Notes under the pieces: generated by a model
The model's input: the letters and a program-made list of their open reading frames with translations, nothing else
Told to the model about the DNA's origin: nothing
The model's database searches: none
In this document: positions 1-5,853 of the stretch, one piece after another
How positions within the stretch are numbered: the first letter of the stretch is position 1
How the letters are laid out: every line of letters starts with the position of its first letter
Translations under genes and position numbers: made by a program
NCBI GenBank assembly: GCA_029218485.1
Contig: JAQXRK010000028.1
Span: forward strand, 1-13,308
Length of the DNA: 13,308 nucleotides
Direction: 5' to 3'
Source: a bacterium
GTDB taxonomy: Bacteria > Bacillota > Clostridia > Christensenellales > CAG-138

Positions 1-100
1 GCTGTCGTTCCTGTTTGCGGCCACGGTCGCGGTCGCGCTGATGTTCCTCATCACCATCGGCCTGGTCATGGGCGTCGGCAGCGCAGCGGTGGCCGGCTGA
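1..100 (+). CDS. spoIIIAE: Stage III sporulation protein AE, 3' end only (partial)
   Basis: Only the last 32 codons are present; the gene enters from the left edge and stops at TGA 98-100. The visible tail is one long hydrophobic stretch rich in Leu, Val, Ala and Phe followed by a short Gly/Ala end, as expected for the C-terminal membrane helix of SpoIIIAE, a polytopic membrane protein of the SpoIIIA-SpoIIQ channel that links mother cell and forespore. The identification rests mainly on position: SpoIIIAF-, AG- and AH-like genes follow in the standard order. With so little sequence, homology cannot be shown from the residues alone. In B. subtilis this operon is read by sigma-E in the mother cell; its promoter lies outside the window. 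Confidence 0.75.
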   Translation, partial: LSFLFAATVAVALMFLITIGLVMGVGSAAVAG

Positions 101-231
101 AAGCGCCGCGGTATAGAAGATCGGCGCGCAAAGAGACGTCGAATCCGTGCGCGGAAGAAGGGGCGTTGCGCCGCTGCAGGACATTAAGAATGTTGAGTGG
201 ATAGGGAGGGGCTTCGCATGGCGGAGCGGGA
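101..231 (+). other. 131-base spacer inside the spoIIIA operon
   Basis: No convincing coding sequence is present between spoIIIAE and spoIIIAF, which are usually close together. It contains CGCGCA (125-130) able to pair with TGCGCG (148-153) and a small GGCG-TTG-CGCC hairpin (162-172), neither followed by a T-run. A strong Shine-Dalgarno-like GGGAGGGG lies at 203-210. No sigma-A promoter was recognised. Confidence 0.5.
203..220 (+). promoter_or_regulatory. Strong ribosome binding site with an ATG out of frame with spoIIIAF
   Basis: GGGAGGGG (203-210) sits 7 bases before ATG 218-220, an almost ideal initiation site. That ATG opens a different frame from spoIIIAF and reads to about 382 as an Arg/Ser/Cys-rich, non-protein-like translation. 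It may be a leader peptide that couples translation, a decoy, or a sign of an indel near the true spoIIIAF start. Confidence 0.4.
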
Positions 232-420
232 ATGTGCGGCATGGAAACGCTTGGTCTGCTGGTCATTCGCCTTTCGGTCATGGCGGTCACCGCGGGCGCG
301 GCTGAACTGCTCGTGCCGGATGGATCGCTGCGCGGCTGCGTTTCGGCCGCCGTGGGGCTTTCGTTCGTGGCAGCTGCCGTGACGGAAATCATACGCATAT
401 TTGGCATGCTTGGAGGATAG
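232..420 (+). CDS. spoIIIAF: Stage III sporulation protein AF, very short form
   Basis: This 62-residue protein is almost wholly hydrophobic. It matches the layout of the SpoIIIAF N-terminus: a first helix at about residues 8-26, a short hinge with an LVPDG element near residues 27-31, then a second helix at about 37-56 ending in Ile-Arg-Ile-Phe. SpoIIIAF proteins I know of are about 200 residues, with a soluble domain after the two helices; that domain is absent. The stop at 418-420 is followed three bases later by spoIIIAG, so there is no room for a frameshifted remainder. ATG 232 is chosen because GGAG (223-226) lies 5 bases upstream; ATG 241 is an alternative. Identification is by position and hydropathy, so moderately sure. 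Confidence 0.65.
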   Translation: MCGMETLGLLVIRLSVMAVTAGAAELLVPDGSLRGCVSAAVGLSFVAAAVTEIIRIFGMLGG

Positions 421-422
421 AT

Positions 423-1067
423 ATGCAAAAGGAGACGAATATGGACGGTTCTGCCCGGCCATACGGTGGCCAATCCCATGGGGGACAGGCGCGCGGGAAC
501 GCCTGGTCGCGCTTCGTCCGGCGGCTGCGCGCCGACCGGCGCATGGAACTGTTGGCGTATGGCGGCATCGCGCTGCTGGTGGTAACGCTGTATCTGTTCG
601 CCTCGCGCGCGGCACATGACGGAAAGACTGCGGATGTGGACAGCGTGCAGGTTGTCGCGTCTGCCGGCACGGCGGATATGGAGGCGCGGCTTCAGCAGGT
701 GCTCTCCTGCATCAGGGGCGCGGGACGGGTGGAGGTGATGATCACCTATGAAACGGGGCGGGAGATCGTTCCGGCGATGACGACGAGCATCAACAGCAAC
801 GGGTCGGAGACGACCGACGGTACAAAGAGCAGCAGCTCACAGCAGTCGACCGAGAGCACACAGCCGGCGACCGTTTCCCAAAGCGGGTCCAATGCGCCGA
901 TTGTACTCAAAGAGATCGAGCCGGTCGTGCGCGGCGTCATCGTCGTTGCGGACGGCGCGGCGGATGTGAACGTGCGCATGGACCTGCAGCGCGCGGTGCG
1001 CGCGGTGCTGGATATTCCGCTCTCGCAGATCGAAGTGTTTGAACGAAGTGCACAGCCAACAAATTAA
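423..1067 (+). CDS. spoIIIAG: Stage III sporulation protein AG
   Basis: This is a 214-residue component of the SpoIIIA-SpoIIQ feeding-tube channel; known homologues form a large ring in the intermembrane space. Residues 1-40 are polar and basic (cytoplasmic). A single membrane helix follows at about 41-60, then an extracytoplasmic domain whose first half contains the typical stretch of oligomer-building residues ending in VEVMITYETG (about 101-110). A Ser/Thr/Gln/Asn-rich low-complexity segment (about 120-155) separates this from a final part with IEPVVRGVIVVADGA and a conserved-looking C-terminus. Length is close to the B. subtilis protein (about 230). Two starts are equally good: ATG 423 with GGAGG at 412-416 (6 bases away) and ATG 441 with GGAG at 431-434 (6 bases away). 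It is followed 12 bases later by spoIIIAH. Confidence 0.93.
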   Translation: MQKETNMDGSARPYGGQSHGGQARGNAWSRFVRRLRADRRMELLAYGGIALLVVTLYLFASRAAHDGKTADVDSVQVVASAGTADMEARLQQVLSCIRGAGRVEVMITYETGREIVPAMTTSINSNGSETTDGTKSSSSQQSTESTQPATVSQSGSNAPIVLKEIEPVVRGVIVVADGAADVNVRMDLQRAVRAVLDIPLSQIEVFERSAQPTN

Positions 1068-1079
1068 GGAGGGGTAACG

Positions 1080-1613
1080 ATGAAACGGTGGAATGGGCTT
1101 CAGGTGAAGTGGAACAAGAAGGCGTGGACGCTGCTCGGCGTTGCGCTGCTGCTTTGCGGCGCAATCGTGGCGAACTTTGTCATCGGCAGCCGCCCGGCGG
1201 ATGAGGGCGAGCCGGTTTCCGCGCAGAACGGGGATCCGGACGCCGTATCGACCGGCGCGACGGGGGCGAACGGCTTTTTCGCCTCATTCCGTCTGGACCG
1301 GGACAATACGAGGCAGAAGGAGATCGAATATCTCGATGCGATCATCGAGCAGGGCGCGGATCAGGAAACGCTGGCCGATGCACAGCAGCAGAAGCTGGAT
1401 ATCGTCAACAATATGGAGAAGGAGCTGACCGTGGAGAGCCTGCTCAAGGCGAAGGGCTTCAAGGATGCGGCGGTTACGCTGCACAGCGGCGCGGTCAATG
1501 TGATCCTCTCTGCCGAGTCGCTCACGGAGGAGCAGGTGGCGCAGGTGCTCGACATCGTCATGCGCGAAACCGGCGAACCGGCGGACAGCGTGAAGGTCAC
1601 AACGGCGCAGTGA
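1080..1613 (+). CDS. spoIIIAH: Stage III sporulation protein AH
   Basis: This 177-residue mother-cell membrane protein in known systems binds forespore SpoIIQ across the intermembrane space to form the channel. A basic N-terminus (residues 1-14) leads into one membrane helix (about 15-36), then a polar linker. The hallmark soluble domain follows: helices with RQKEIEYLDAIIEQG and VNNMEKELTVESLLKAKGF, then a beta-alpha-beta unit ending in the C-terminal DSVKVTTAQ. It is shorter than B. subtilis SpoIIIAH (about 218) because the linker is shorter. An excellent Shine-Dalgarno, AAGGAGGGG, lies at 1066-1074. The gene ends the sporulation operon; no T-tailed hairpin follows, and a vegetative promoter begins 24 bases downstream. 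Confidence 0.96.
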   Translation: MKRWNGLQVKWNKKAWTLLGVALLLCGAIVANFVIGSRPADEGEPVSAQNGDPDAVSTGATGANGFFASFRLDRDNTRQKEIEYLDAIIEQGADQETLADAQQQKLDIVNNMEKELTVESLLKAKGFKDAAVTLHSGAVNVILSAESLTEEQVAQVLDIVMRETGEPADSVKVTTAQ

Positions 1614-1636
1614 ACGCCTGCCTGCACGGTATTTGC

Positions 1637-1665
1637 TTTACATCATGCCAAAATACTGGTATAAT
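1637..1665 (+). promoter_or_regulatory. Strong sigma-A promoter for asp23 and downstream genes
   Basis: TTTACA (1637-1642) and a perfect TATAAT (1660-1665) are separated by exactly 17 bases, and TG at 1657-1658 adds an extended -10. Transcription should start near 1672, giving a short leader of about 20 bases with AGGAGGG (1681-1687) before asp23. It lies in the 81-base gap after spoIIIAH and would separate constitutive expression of the asp23-nusB-xseA block from the sporulation operon. Confidence 0.88.
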
Positions 1666-1694
1666 AACGGCAAAGACTGAAGGAGGGTAACAGT

Positions 1695-2153
1695 ATGGCA
1701 GATACCGTTGAGACCAGCTTGGAGGTCAAAGGTGCCGATAACGGCAAGATTATATTTGCAGATGATGTGGTCGCAACCATCGCCGCGCTCGCAGCGGCGG
1801 ATGTGCAGGGCGTTGCAAGCATGAGCGGCGGCGTGGTCGAAGGGCTTACGGAAATGCTCGGCAAGAAGAACCTCACCAAGGGCGTAAAGGTCGAGGTTGG
1901 CACCGAGGAAGCGGCTGTCGATATCTCCGTGAACGTTCGCTATGGATTCGCCATTCAGGAGGTCTGCCAGAACCTGCAGAACGCGATCAAGAACGCCATC
2001 GAGACCATGACCGGTCTGCGCGTCGTCGAGGTCAATGTGTATGTGCAGTCGGTTGTGTTTGAGAAGCCCGCGGAACCGGAACCGGAGAAGAAAGAGAAGA
2101 AGGAAAAACCCGTAAAAGAGGAAAAGGAACCGGAACCGCCGCGCGTCAAATAA
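1695..2153 (+). CDS. Asp23/Gls24 family envelope stress response protein
   Basis: This 152-residue protein is of the Asp23/Gls24 (DUF322) family. In Staphylococcus aureus, Asp23 is an abundant protein held at the membrane by AmaP. The core (about residues 15-125) shows the family pattern: GKIIFADDVVATIAALAA, VQGVASMSGG, VKVEVGTEEAAVDISVNVRYG and the closing TMTGLRVVEVNVYVQSV. The last 25 or so residues are a charged Lys/Glu/Pro tail typical of the longer clostridial members. Its own promoter sits directly upstream and the ribosome binding site is very good, consistent with high expression. amaP-like and DUF2273 genes follow, the partners normally found with it. In B. subtilis the homologue at this locus is yqhY. 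Function beyond envelope homeostasis is not certain. Confidence 0.95.
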   Translation: MADTVETSLEVKGADNGKIIFADDVVATIAALAAADVQGVASMSGGVVEGLTEMLGKKNLTKGVKVEVGTEEAAVDISVNVRYGFAIQEVCQNLQNAIKNAIETMTGLRVVEVNVYVQSVVFEKPAEPEPEKKEKKEKPVKEEKEPEPPRVK

Positions 2154-2177
2154 TGCAGAATTCAGCAGAATGGCTGC

Positions 2178-2201
2178 GGGGCGGGGTGTATGCCTCGCCC
2201 C
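2178..2201 (+). terminator. GC-rich hairpin between asp23 and amaP, possible attenuator
   Basis: GGGGCGGGG (2178-2186) pairs with CCTCGCCCC (2193-2201) over 9 bp with one G-U pair and a 6-base loop. Only a weak AATTT follows, so a full intrinsic terminator is doubtful. Partial termination or protection of the asp23 message end are the likely roles. It is preceded by a direct repeat of GCAGAAT (2155-2161, 2165-2171). Confidence 0.5.
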
Positions 2202-2238
2202 AATTTACGAAAGATGAGAGAGAAAGGAAAGCATCCGC

Positions 2239-2808
2239 ATGAAACTCAGTATTTTTGATCGCATTCTGTTGGCGATCCTGCTGATCTGCGTGATTCTCGT
2301 TGCGTTTGTGTTTTTCGGCATGGCCACCGGTATCATTTCGGAGAATATGGCGACGGGGTTTGTTGCACTGTTCTACTATTGCTGGCAGAACGCGCTGATC
2401 CTCGCCGGCGTCGGTCTGGTGCTGCTGCTCATCGCGCTCAAGCTCCTGTTTGCGGGCCGCGGTGCGAAGGGGCCGGCGCAGCCGGCTACGGCGCTGATCC
2501 GGCAGAGTGAGATCGGCGGCTCGTTCATCACGCTTCCGGCGATCGACAGCATGGTGCAGCGCCATTGCCGGGCGCAGAGCCGTGTGCGCGACTGCTTCAC
2601 GACGGTTCGCGTCGTGGAGGAGGGCGTTTCGATCGGCGTTCGCCTGTTCGTTCTCCCGGATACGGATGTGGTGAAGCTGACCGAGGATCTGAAGAAGAGC
2701 CTGAAGGAGTATCTCGAAGGGCTGACGGGCATTCGCGTGAACAGCGTGGACATTCTGGTCGAGAGCATGTCGGCAACCCCGGCGGGCGGCGTCTCGCGCG
2801 TCGAGTAA
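2239..2808 (+). CDS. amaP: Alkaline shock response membrane anchor protein AmaP
   Basis: This 189-residue membrane protein has two N-terminal helices (about residues 8-28 and 52-72) joined by a short loop. A basic linker follows, then a C-terminal Asp23-like soluble domain (about 90-180) with RVRDCFTTVRVVEEG and the ending GIRVNSVDILVES. That closing strand resembles the end of the Asp23 domain next door. AmaP anchors Asp23 to the cytoplasmic face of the membrane in S. aureus. AGGA (2225-2228) lies 10 bases before ATG 2239, a moderate ribosome binding site. The gene is 85 bases after asp23, with a hairpin between them, and no promoter is visible in that gap, so it is probably read through from the asp23 promoter at a lower level. 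Confidence 0.9.
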   Translation: MKLSIFDRILLAILLICVILVAFVFFGMATGIISENMATGFVALFYYCWQNALILAGVGLVLLLIALKLLFAGRGAKGPAQPATALIRQSEIGGSFITLPAIDSMVQRHCRAQSRVRDCFTTVRVVEEGVSIGVRLFVLPDTDVVKLTEDLKKSLKEYLEGLTGIRVNSVDILVESMSATPAGGVSRVE

Positions 2809-2818
2809 GGGGCGCTTT

Positions 2819-3046
2819 ATGGAACAGCTCCGCGCGTTTGTTGCCGCCCATAAATGGACGGTCTGCTGTACGGCTTTGGGCTTGTTGCTCGCGCTGCTTC
2901 TGCTGACGATCGGCTTTTGGCGCACGCTGCTGATCGCCGTTGCTGTCGGCTGCGGATTTTGGCTCGGCCGTCTGCTGGATCGGAGCGGACCGGAGGGAGT
3001 CAAGGCTCTGGTCAACAAATTGATGAACAAAGGAAACGATGCATGA
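2819..3046 (+). CDS. DUF2273-like small membrane protein
   Basis: This 75-residue protein has two closely spaced hydrophobic helices (about residues 14-31 and 33-50) joined by a tight FWRT turn, then a basic C-terminus with RLLDRSGPEG and a helix ending in Lys-Gly-Asn-Asp-Ala. This size, topology and place next to asp23 and amaP are those of the DUF2273 family, whose biochemical role is not known; it is assumed to work with Asp23/AmaP at the membrane. It starts 10 bases after amaP with only a weak site (AAGGGG overlapping the amaP stop), suggesting translational coupling. Its TGA (3044-3046) overlaps the nusB ATG in an ATGA. Confidence 0.85.
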   Translation: MEQLRAFVAAHKWTVCCTALGLLLALLLLTIGFWRTLLIAVAVGCGFWLGRLLDRSGPEGVKALVNKLMNKGNDA

Positions 3047-3468
3047 GCAGAACGATGGCCCGCGAGGTCGCAATGAAATTGGCCTACTCCCGCCTGCTGG
3101 GTGGGGAGGATACGCCCAACGCAGTTTTGGAAAAGTCCGGCATTGAGGAACCGTTTGATGCGGAGGATACGGCGTTCGCCGAGGCGGTCGCCGCCGGTGT
3201 GGAAGCGCATGTGGAGGAGTTGGACGCGTTGATCGCATCGCACGCGATCGACTGGTCGATCGATCGCATTGCGCGCGTGGATCTGTGTATTCTGCGCGTT
3301 GCGCTCTATGAGATGCTGTATCGAAGCGACGTGCCCTCCGGTGCGGCGATCAACGAGGCGGTCGAGCTCGCCAAGCGCTTCGGCGGCGAAAAGTCCTATG
3401 CGTTTATCAACGGCATTCTGGGCGTTGTGGCCAGAGAGCTGGAGAAACCGGGCACCACGACGGAATGA
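3043..3468 (+). CDS. nusB: Transcription antitermination factor NusB
   Basis: This 141-residue all-helical RNA-binding protein works with NusE (S10) on boxA RNA in rRNA antitermination. It shows the NusB pattern: an N-terminal MAREVAMKLAYSRLLGG helix, then IDWSIDRIARVDLCILRVALYEMLY, followed by PSGAAINEAVELAKRFGGEKSYAFINGILG. The start is ATG 3043, in a 4-base overlap with the upstream stop, because AAAGGAAA lies at 3030-3037 and the protein then begins where the family begins; the frame stays open further upstream but that part is not NusB. Its TGA (3466-3468) again forms ATGA with the next gene. In B. subtilis nusB holds the same place after asp23 (yqhY). Confidence 0.97.
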   Translation: MSRTMAREVAMKLAYSRLLGGEDTPNAVLEKSGIEEPFDAEDTAFAEAVAAGVEAHVEELDALIASHAIDWSIDRIARVDLCILRVALYEMLYRSDVPSGAAINEAVELAKRFGGEKSYAFINGILGVVARELEKPGTTTE

Positions 3469-4448
3469 GCGGATATTATCTTGGTATTGACACAAGCTGC
3501 TATACCACGTCGATTGCTTGCGTGGAGGCGAACGCAGAGAAGCAGGGCATCGTTCTTGATGAGAGAACGGTGCTTTCTGTACCTTTGGGCGGCCGCGGGC
3601 TCCGGCAGAGCGACGCGCTTTTCCAGCACAACCGGAACCTGCCGGTGCTGCTGGATCGGCTCTTTGCATCGGTCGATCCCAAGCGGATTGCCGCCGTTGC
3701 GGTGAGCGCCGCACCGACGGCTGAGCCGGATTCGTACATGCCGGTTTTTCTTGCGGGAAAGCTCGCGGCAAAGGCGGTTGCGGGCGCGCTCTCGGTGCCG
3801 CTCGTGGAAACGACGCATCAGAGCGGCCATGTGCGCGCGGCGCTGTTCGGTCACGAGCCACTTTTTAGCCGGGAGCGGTTTCTCGCGGTGCATCTCTCCG
3901 GCGGTACGACGGACCTGCTTTCTGTTCGTACAAACGCAGCGGAGAAGCGCTTTGCCCTGGAAAAGCTGGGGCAGGCGAATGATCTGCACGCGGGTCAGTT
4001 TGTGGATCGCGTCGGCGTGGCGCTGGGCCTGCCGTTCCCGTGCGGACGGCACCTTGAGGCGCTGGCTGCCGCGGCAGAGGATCGCTCTATCCGCATTCCG
4101 TCCTCCGTCCGGGGGCTCGATTGCTCGCTCTCCGGTGCGGAAACGCGCGCGGTCCGGCTGATCGAGGACGGCGTGGCGCGCGAGAGCGTGGCATTTGCCG
4201 GGTATGATTGCCTTTCGCGCACGCTCGCAAAGCTCTTGAAACATGCGGCGGAGACCATGAATTGTGCGGACATCCTGCTCTCCGGCGGCGTGGCGTCGAG
4301 CAGACTGCTCTCGGAGCTGCTCTCGGCGCGCATCGGCGGCGCTGCCCGCCTCTGGTTCAGCAGCAGTACGCTGGCGAGCGACAATGCGGTCGGTACGGCG
4401 CTGCTGGCTGCCGATCGGGCCGCACGGGAGGACGTATGCCGGGCATGA
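3465..4448 (+). CDS. TsaD/Kae1-like ASKHA protein (not canonical TsaD)
   Basis: This 327-residue protein is related to TsaD/Kae1 (older name O-sialoglycoprotein endopeptidase). Visible are the N-terminal GIDTSCYTTS (residues 7-16), HQSGH (118-122) matching the H-x3-H metal site, SGGTTDL (145-151), GQFVDRV (177-183), SLSGAET (221-227), SGGVASSR (273-280) and SDNA (305-308). Canonical TsaD has an Asp-Glu pair in GIETSCDET that matters for t6A synthesis; here the equivalents are Tyr13 and Thr14, and the GPGL loop is also missing. It is therefore probably a paralogue with another or altered activity, of a type I recall in clostridial genomes near nusB and xseA. A true tsaD should lie elsewhere. 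It overlaps nusB by 4 bases and xseA by 13, so it is clearly part of this operon. Function unknown. Confidence 0.85.
   Translation: MSGYYLGIDTSCYTTSIACVEANAEKQGIVLDERTVLSVPLGGRGLRQSDALFQHNRNLPVLLDRLFASVDPKRIAAVAVSAAPTAEPDSYMPVFLAGKLAAKAVAGALSVPLVETTHQSGHVRAALFGHEPLFSRERFLAVHLSGGTTDLLSVRTNAAEKRFALEKLGQANDLHAGQFVDRVGVALGLPFPCGRHLEALAAAAEDRSIRIPSSVRGLDCSLSGAETRAVRLIEDGVARESVAFAGYDCLSRTLAKLLKHAAETMNCADILLSGGVASSRLLSELLSARIGGAARLWFSSSTLASDNAVGTALLAADRAAREDVCRA
4427..4438 (+). promoter_or_regulatory. Ribosome binding site that decides the xseA start
   Basis: GGAGG (4427-4431) lies 4 bases before ATG 4436 and 13 before ATG 4445, favouring 4436. The same GGAGG-N4-ATG spacing is seen at tlyA and nadK in this window. 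Confidence 0.6.
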
Positions 4449-5647
4449 TTTTTTCGGTTTCCGAACTGAATGCGTATGTGGGCGGGCTGTTGGGCGCGGA
4501 CCCGCATCTGCGCGATTTGACCGTGCGCGGCGAAATCAGCGGTTTCAAGCGCCACAGCTCCGGCCATCTCTACTTTTCGCTCAAGGATGAGCGCGCGCTC
4601 GTGCGCTGCGTGATGTTCAAGGGGCAGGCGATGCAGCTCGACTTCCGCCCGGAGGACGGCATGCAGGTCTGCATCAGCGGATATGCGGCGCTGTACGCCC
4701 GCGACGGCAGCTTTCAGGTGTATGCGCAGTCGATGGCGCGCGAGGGCGCCGGTGCGCTGTATGCGCGGTTTCTGGCGCTCAAGGAGCAGCTGGAGCGCGA
4801 GGGCTATTTCGATACTTCGCATAAAAAGCCCATCCCGTTTCTGCCCCGCTGCGTGGGCGTTGTGACCTCGGGCACCGGCGCTGCAATTCAGGATGTGCTG
4901 CAGATCATCGGCCGCCGGTTCCCAAAGATGCCGATCTGCCTCTGCCCGGTCAAGGTGCAGGGCGAGGGCGCTGCCGGGGAGATCGCGGCCGGTATCCGCG
5001 CGATGAACCGCGCGCGCACGGCGGATGTTTTGATCGTCGGCCGCGGCGGCGGCAGCATCGAGGACCTCTGGGCGTTCAACGAGCCGGAGGTGGCCCGGGC
5101 CATATGGGAGAGTGAAATCCCGGTCATCAGCGCCGTTGGTCACGAGACAGATTTCACCATCGCGGATTTTGTTGCCGATCTGCGCGCGCCGACGCCCTCC
5201 GCCGCGGCGGAGCTGGCGGTACCGTCGTATGCGGATTGCGCGGAAACCCTTGCCGTTTTGGACGGAAGGCTGCGCCGTTCGCTGGATGCCGGGCTGCGCA
5301 GTCGGCGCGACCGGCTGCATCTGCTGCAAAACAGCGCGGGATTCCACATGGCGGCGCAGCGGGTATCGGACGGCCGGTTTGAACTGGACGCCCTGCGCGA
5401 GCGGCTTTGCCGCGGCGCGGAGCGAACGCTGCTGGCAAAGCGCCAGCGGCTGGAGCGTCTGCACGGCGCGCTCGCCGCGCTCAACCCGGACGCCGTGCTG
5501 CAGCGCGGCTATGCCATGATCTGCGACGAGGCCGGGCACGTTCTCTCCAGCGTTGCCGATGTGCAGCTGCAGGAGCAGATCGCCGTTCGCCTCTCGGATG
5601 GGCGGCTGACCGCCACCGTAAACAACATTGAGAAAAAGGAGCCGTAA
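4436..5647 (+). CDS. xseA: Exonuclease VII large subunit
   Basis: This 403-residue catalytic subunit of exonuclease VII degrades single-stranded DNA from both ends and acts in repair with XseB. An N-terminal OB fold (about residues 5-105) includes IFSVSELNAYV, TVRGEISGFKRHSSGHLYFSLKD and a CVMFKG strand. The catalytic core follows with GVVTSGTGAAIQDV (141-154), VGRGGGSIEDLWAFNE (201-216) and SAVGHETDFTIADF (232-245), then RAPTPSAAAEL. A rather short helical region and the ending LNPDAVLQRGYAMI close it. Length is normal for Firmicutes. It starts within the end of the TsaD-like gene (13-base overlap), and xseB starts 2 bases after its stop, consistent with the two subunits being made together. 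In B. subtilis folD precedes xseA; here it does not. Confidence 0.97.
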   Translation: MPGMIFSVSELNAYVGGLLGADPHLRDLTVRGEISGFKRHSSGHLYFSLKDERALVRCVMFKGQAMQLDFRPEDGMQVCISGYAALYARDGSFQVYAQSMAREGAGALYARFLALKEQLEREGYFDTSHKKPIPFLPRCVGVVTSGTGAAIQDVLQIIGRRFPKMPICLCPVKVQGEGAAGEIAAGIRAMNRARTADVLIVGRGGGSIEDLWAFNEPEVARAIWESEIPVISAVGHETDFTIADFVADLRAPTPSAAAELAVPSYADCAETLAVLDGRLRRSLDAGLRSRRDRLHLLQNSAGFHMAAQRVSDGRFELDALRERLCRGAERTLLAKRQRLERLHGALAALNPDAVLQRGYAMICDEAGHVLSSVADVQLQEQIAVRLSDGRLTATVNNIEKKEP

Positions 5648-5649
5648 AT

Positions 5650-5847
5650 ATGGAACAGGAGCAAACCTATGAACAGGCCGTGGCACGCCTCGAACAGATC
5701 GTAAAGCTGCTGGAATCGGGTGAGGGCAGCCTTGAGGAGATGATCGGTCTCTATCAGGAGGGGATGCGTCTGCATGACCGCTGCGCGCAGATGCTGGACG
5801 GCTTTGAGAAAAAACTGACCACGCTGCGGGCGGAAAAGGAGGGATAA
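5650..5847 (+). CDS. xseB: Exonuclease VII small subunit
   Basis: This 65-residue helical protein binds in multiple copies to the helical region of XseA to form active exonuclease VII. The sequence has the family pattern: TYEQAVARLEQIVKLLESGEGSLEEMIGLYQEGM, then a second helix with RCAQMLDGFEKKL and a charged end. Length matches the usual 65-85 residues. A good site, AAAAGGAG (5634-5641), lies 8 bases before ATG 5650. Its TAA (5845-5847) is 3 bases before the TTG start of ispA, and the ispA ribosome binding site lies inside the end of xseB, so the two are probably translationally coupled. Confidence 0.96.
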   Translation: MEQEQTYEQAVARLEQIVKLLESGEGSLEEMIGLYQEGMRLHDRCAQMLDGFEKKLTTLRAEKEG

Positions 5848-5853
5848 GCATTG
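5836..5853 (+). promoter_or_regulatory. Ribosome binding site supporting a TTG start for ispA
   Basis: AAGGAGGG (5836-5843) ends 7 bases before TTG 5851, an ideal spacing. The next in-frame ATG, at residue 7 of the protein, has the weaker CAGGAG element. Confidence 0.75.

Noticed and set aside
2854..3042. Upstream extension of the nusB open frame
   Set aside because: It overlaps the DUF2273-like gene and is Arg-rich; NusB begins at ATG 3043 with its own ribosome binding site.
2146..3861. 571-codon minus-strand frame opposite amaP and nusB
   Set aside because: In register with amaP and nusB; the composition is Arg/Gln/His-rich and no family is recognised.
4208..4435. Upstream extension of the xseA open frame
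   Set aside because: The frame is open but lies inside the TsaD-like gene, and the XseA family begins at the IFSVSELN segment; the ribosome binding site supports 4436.
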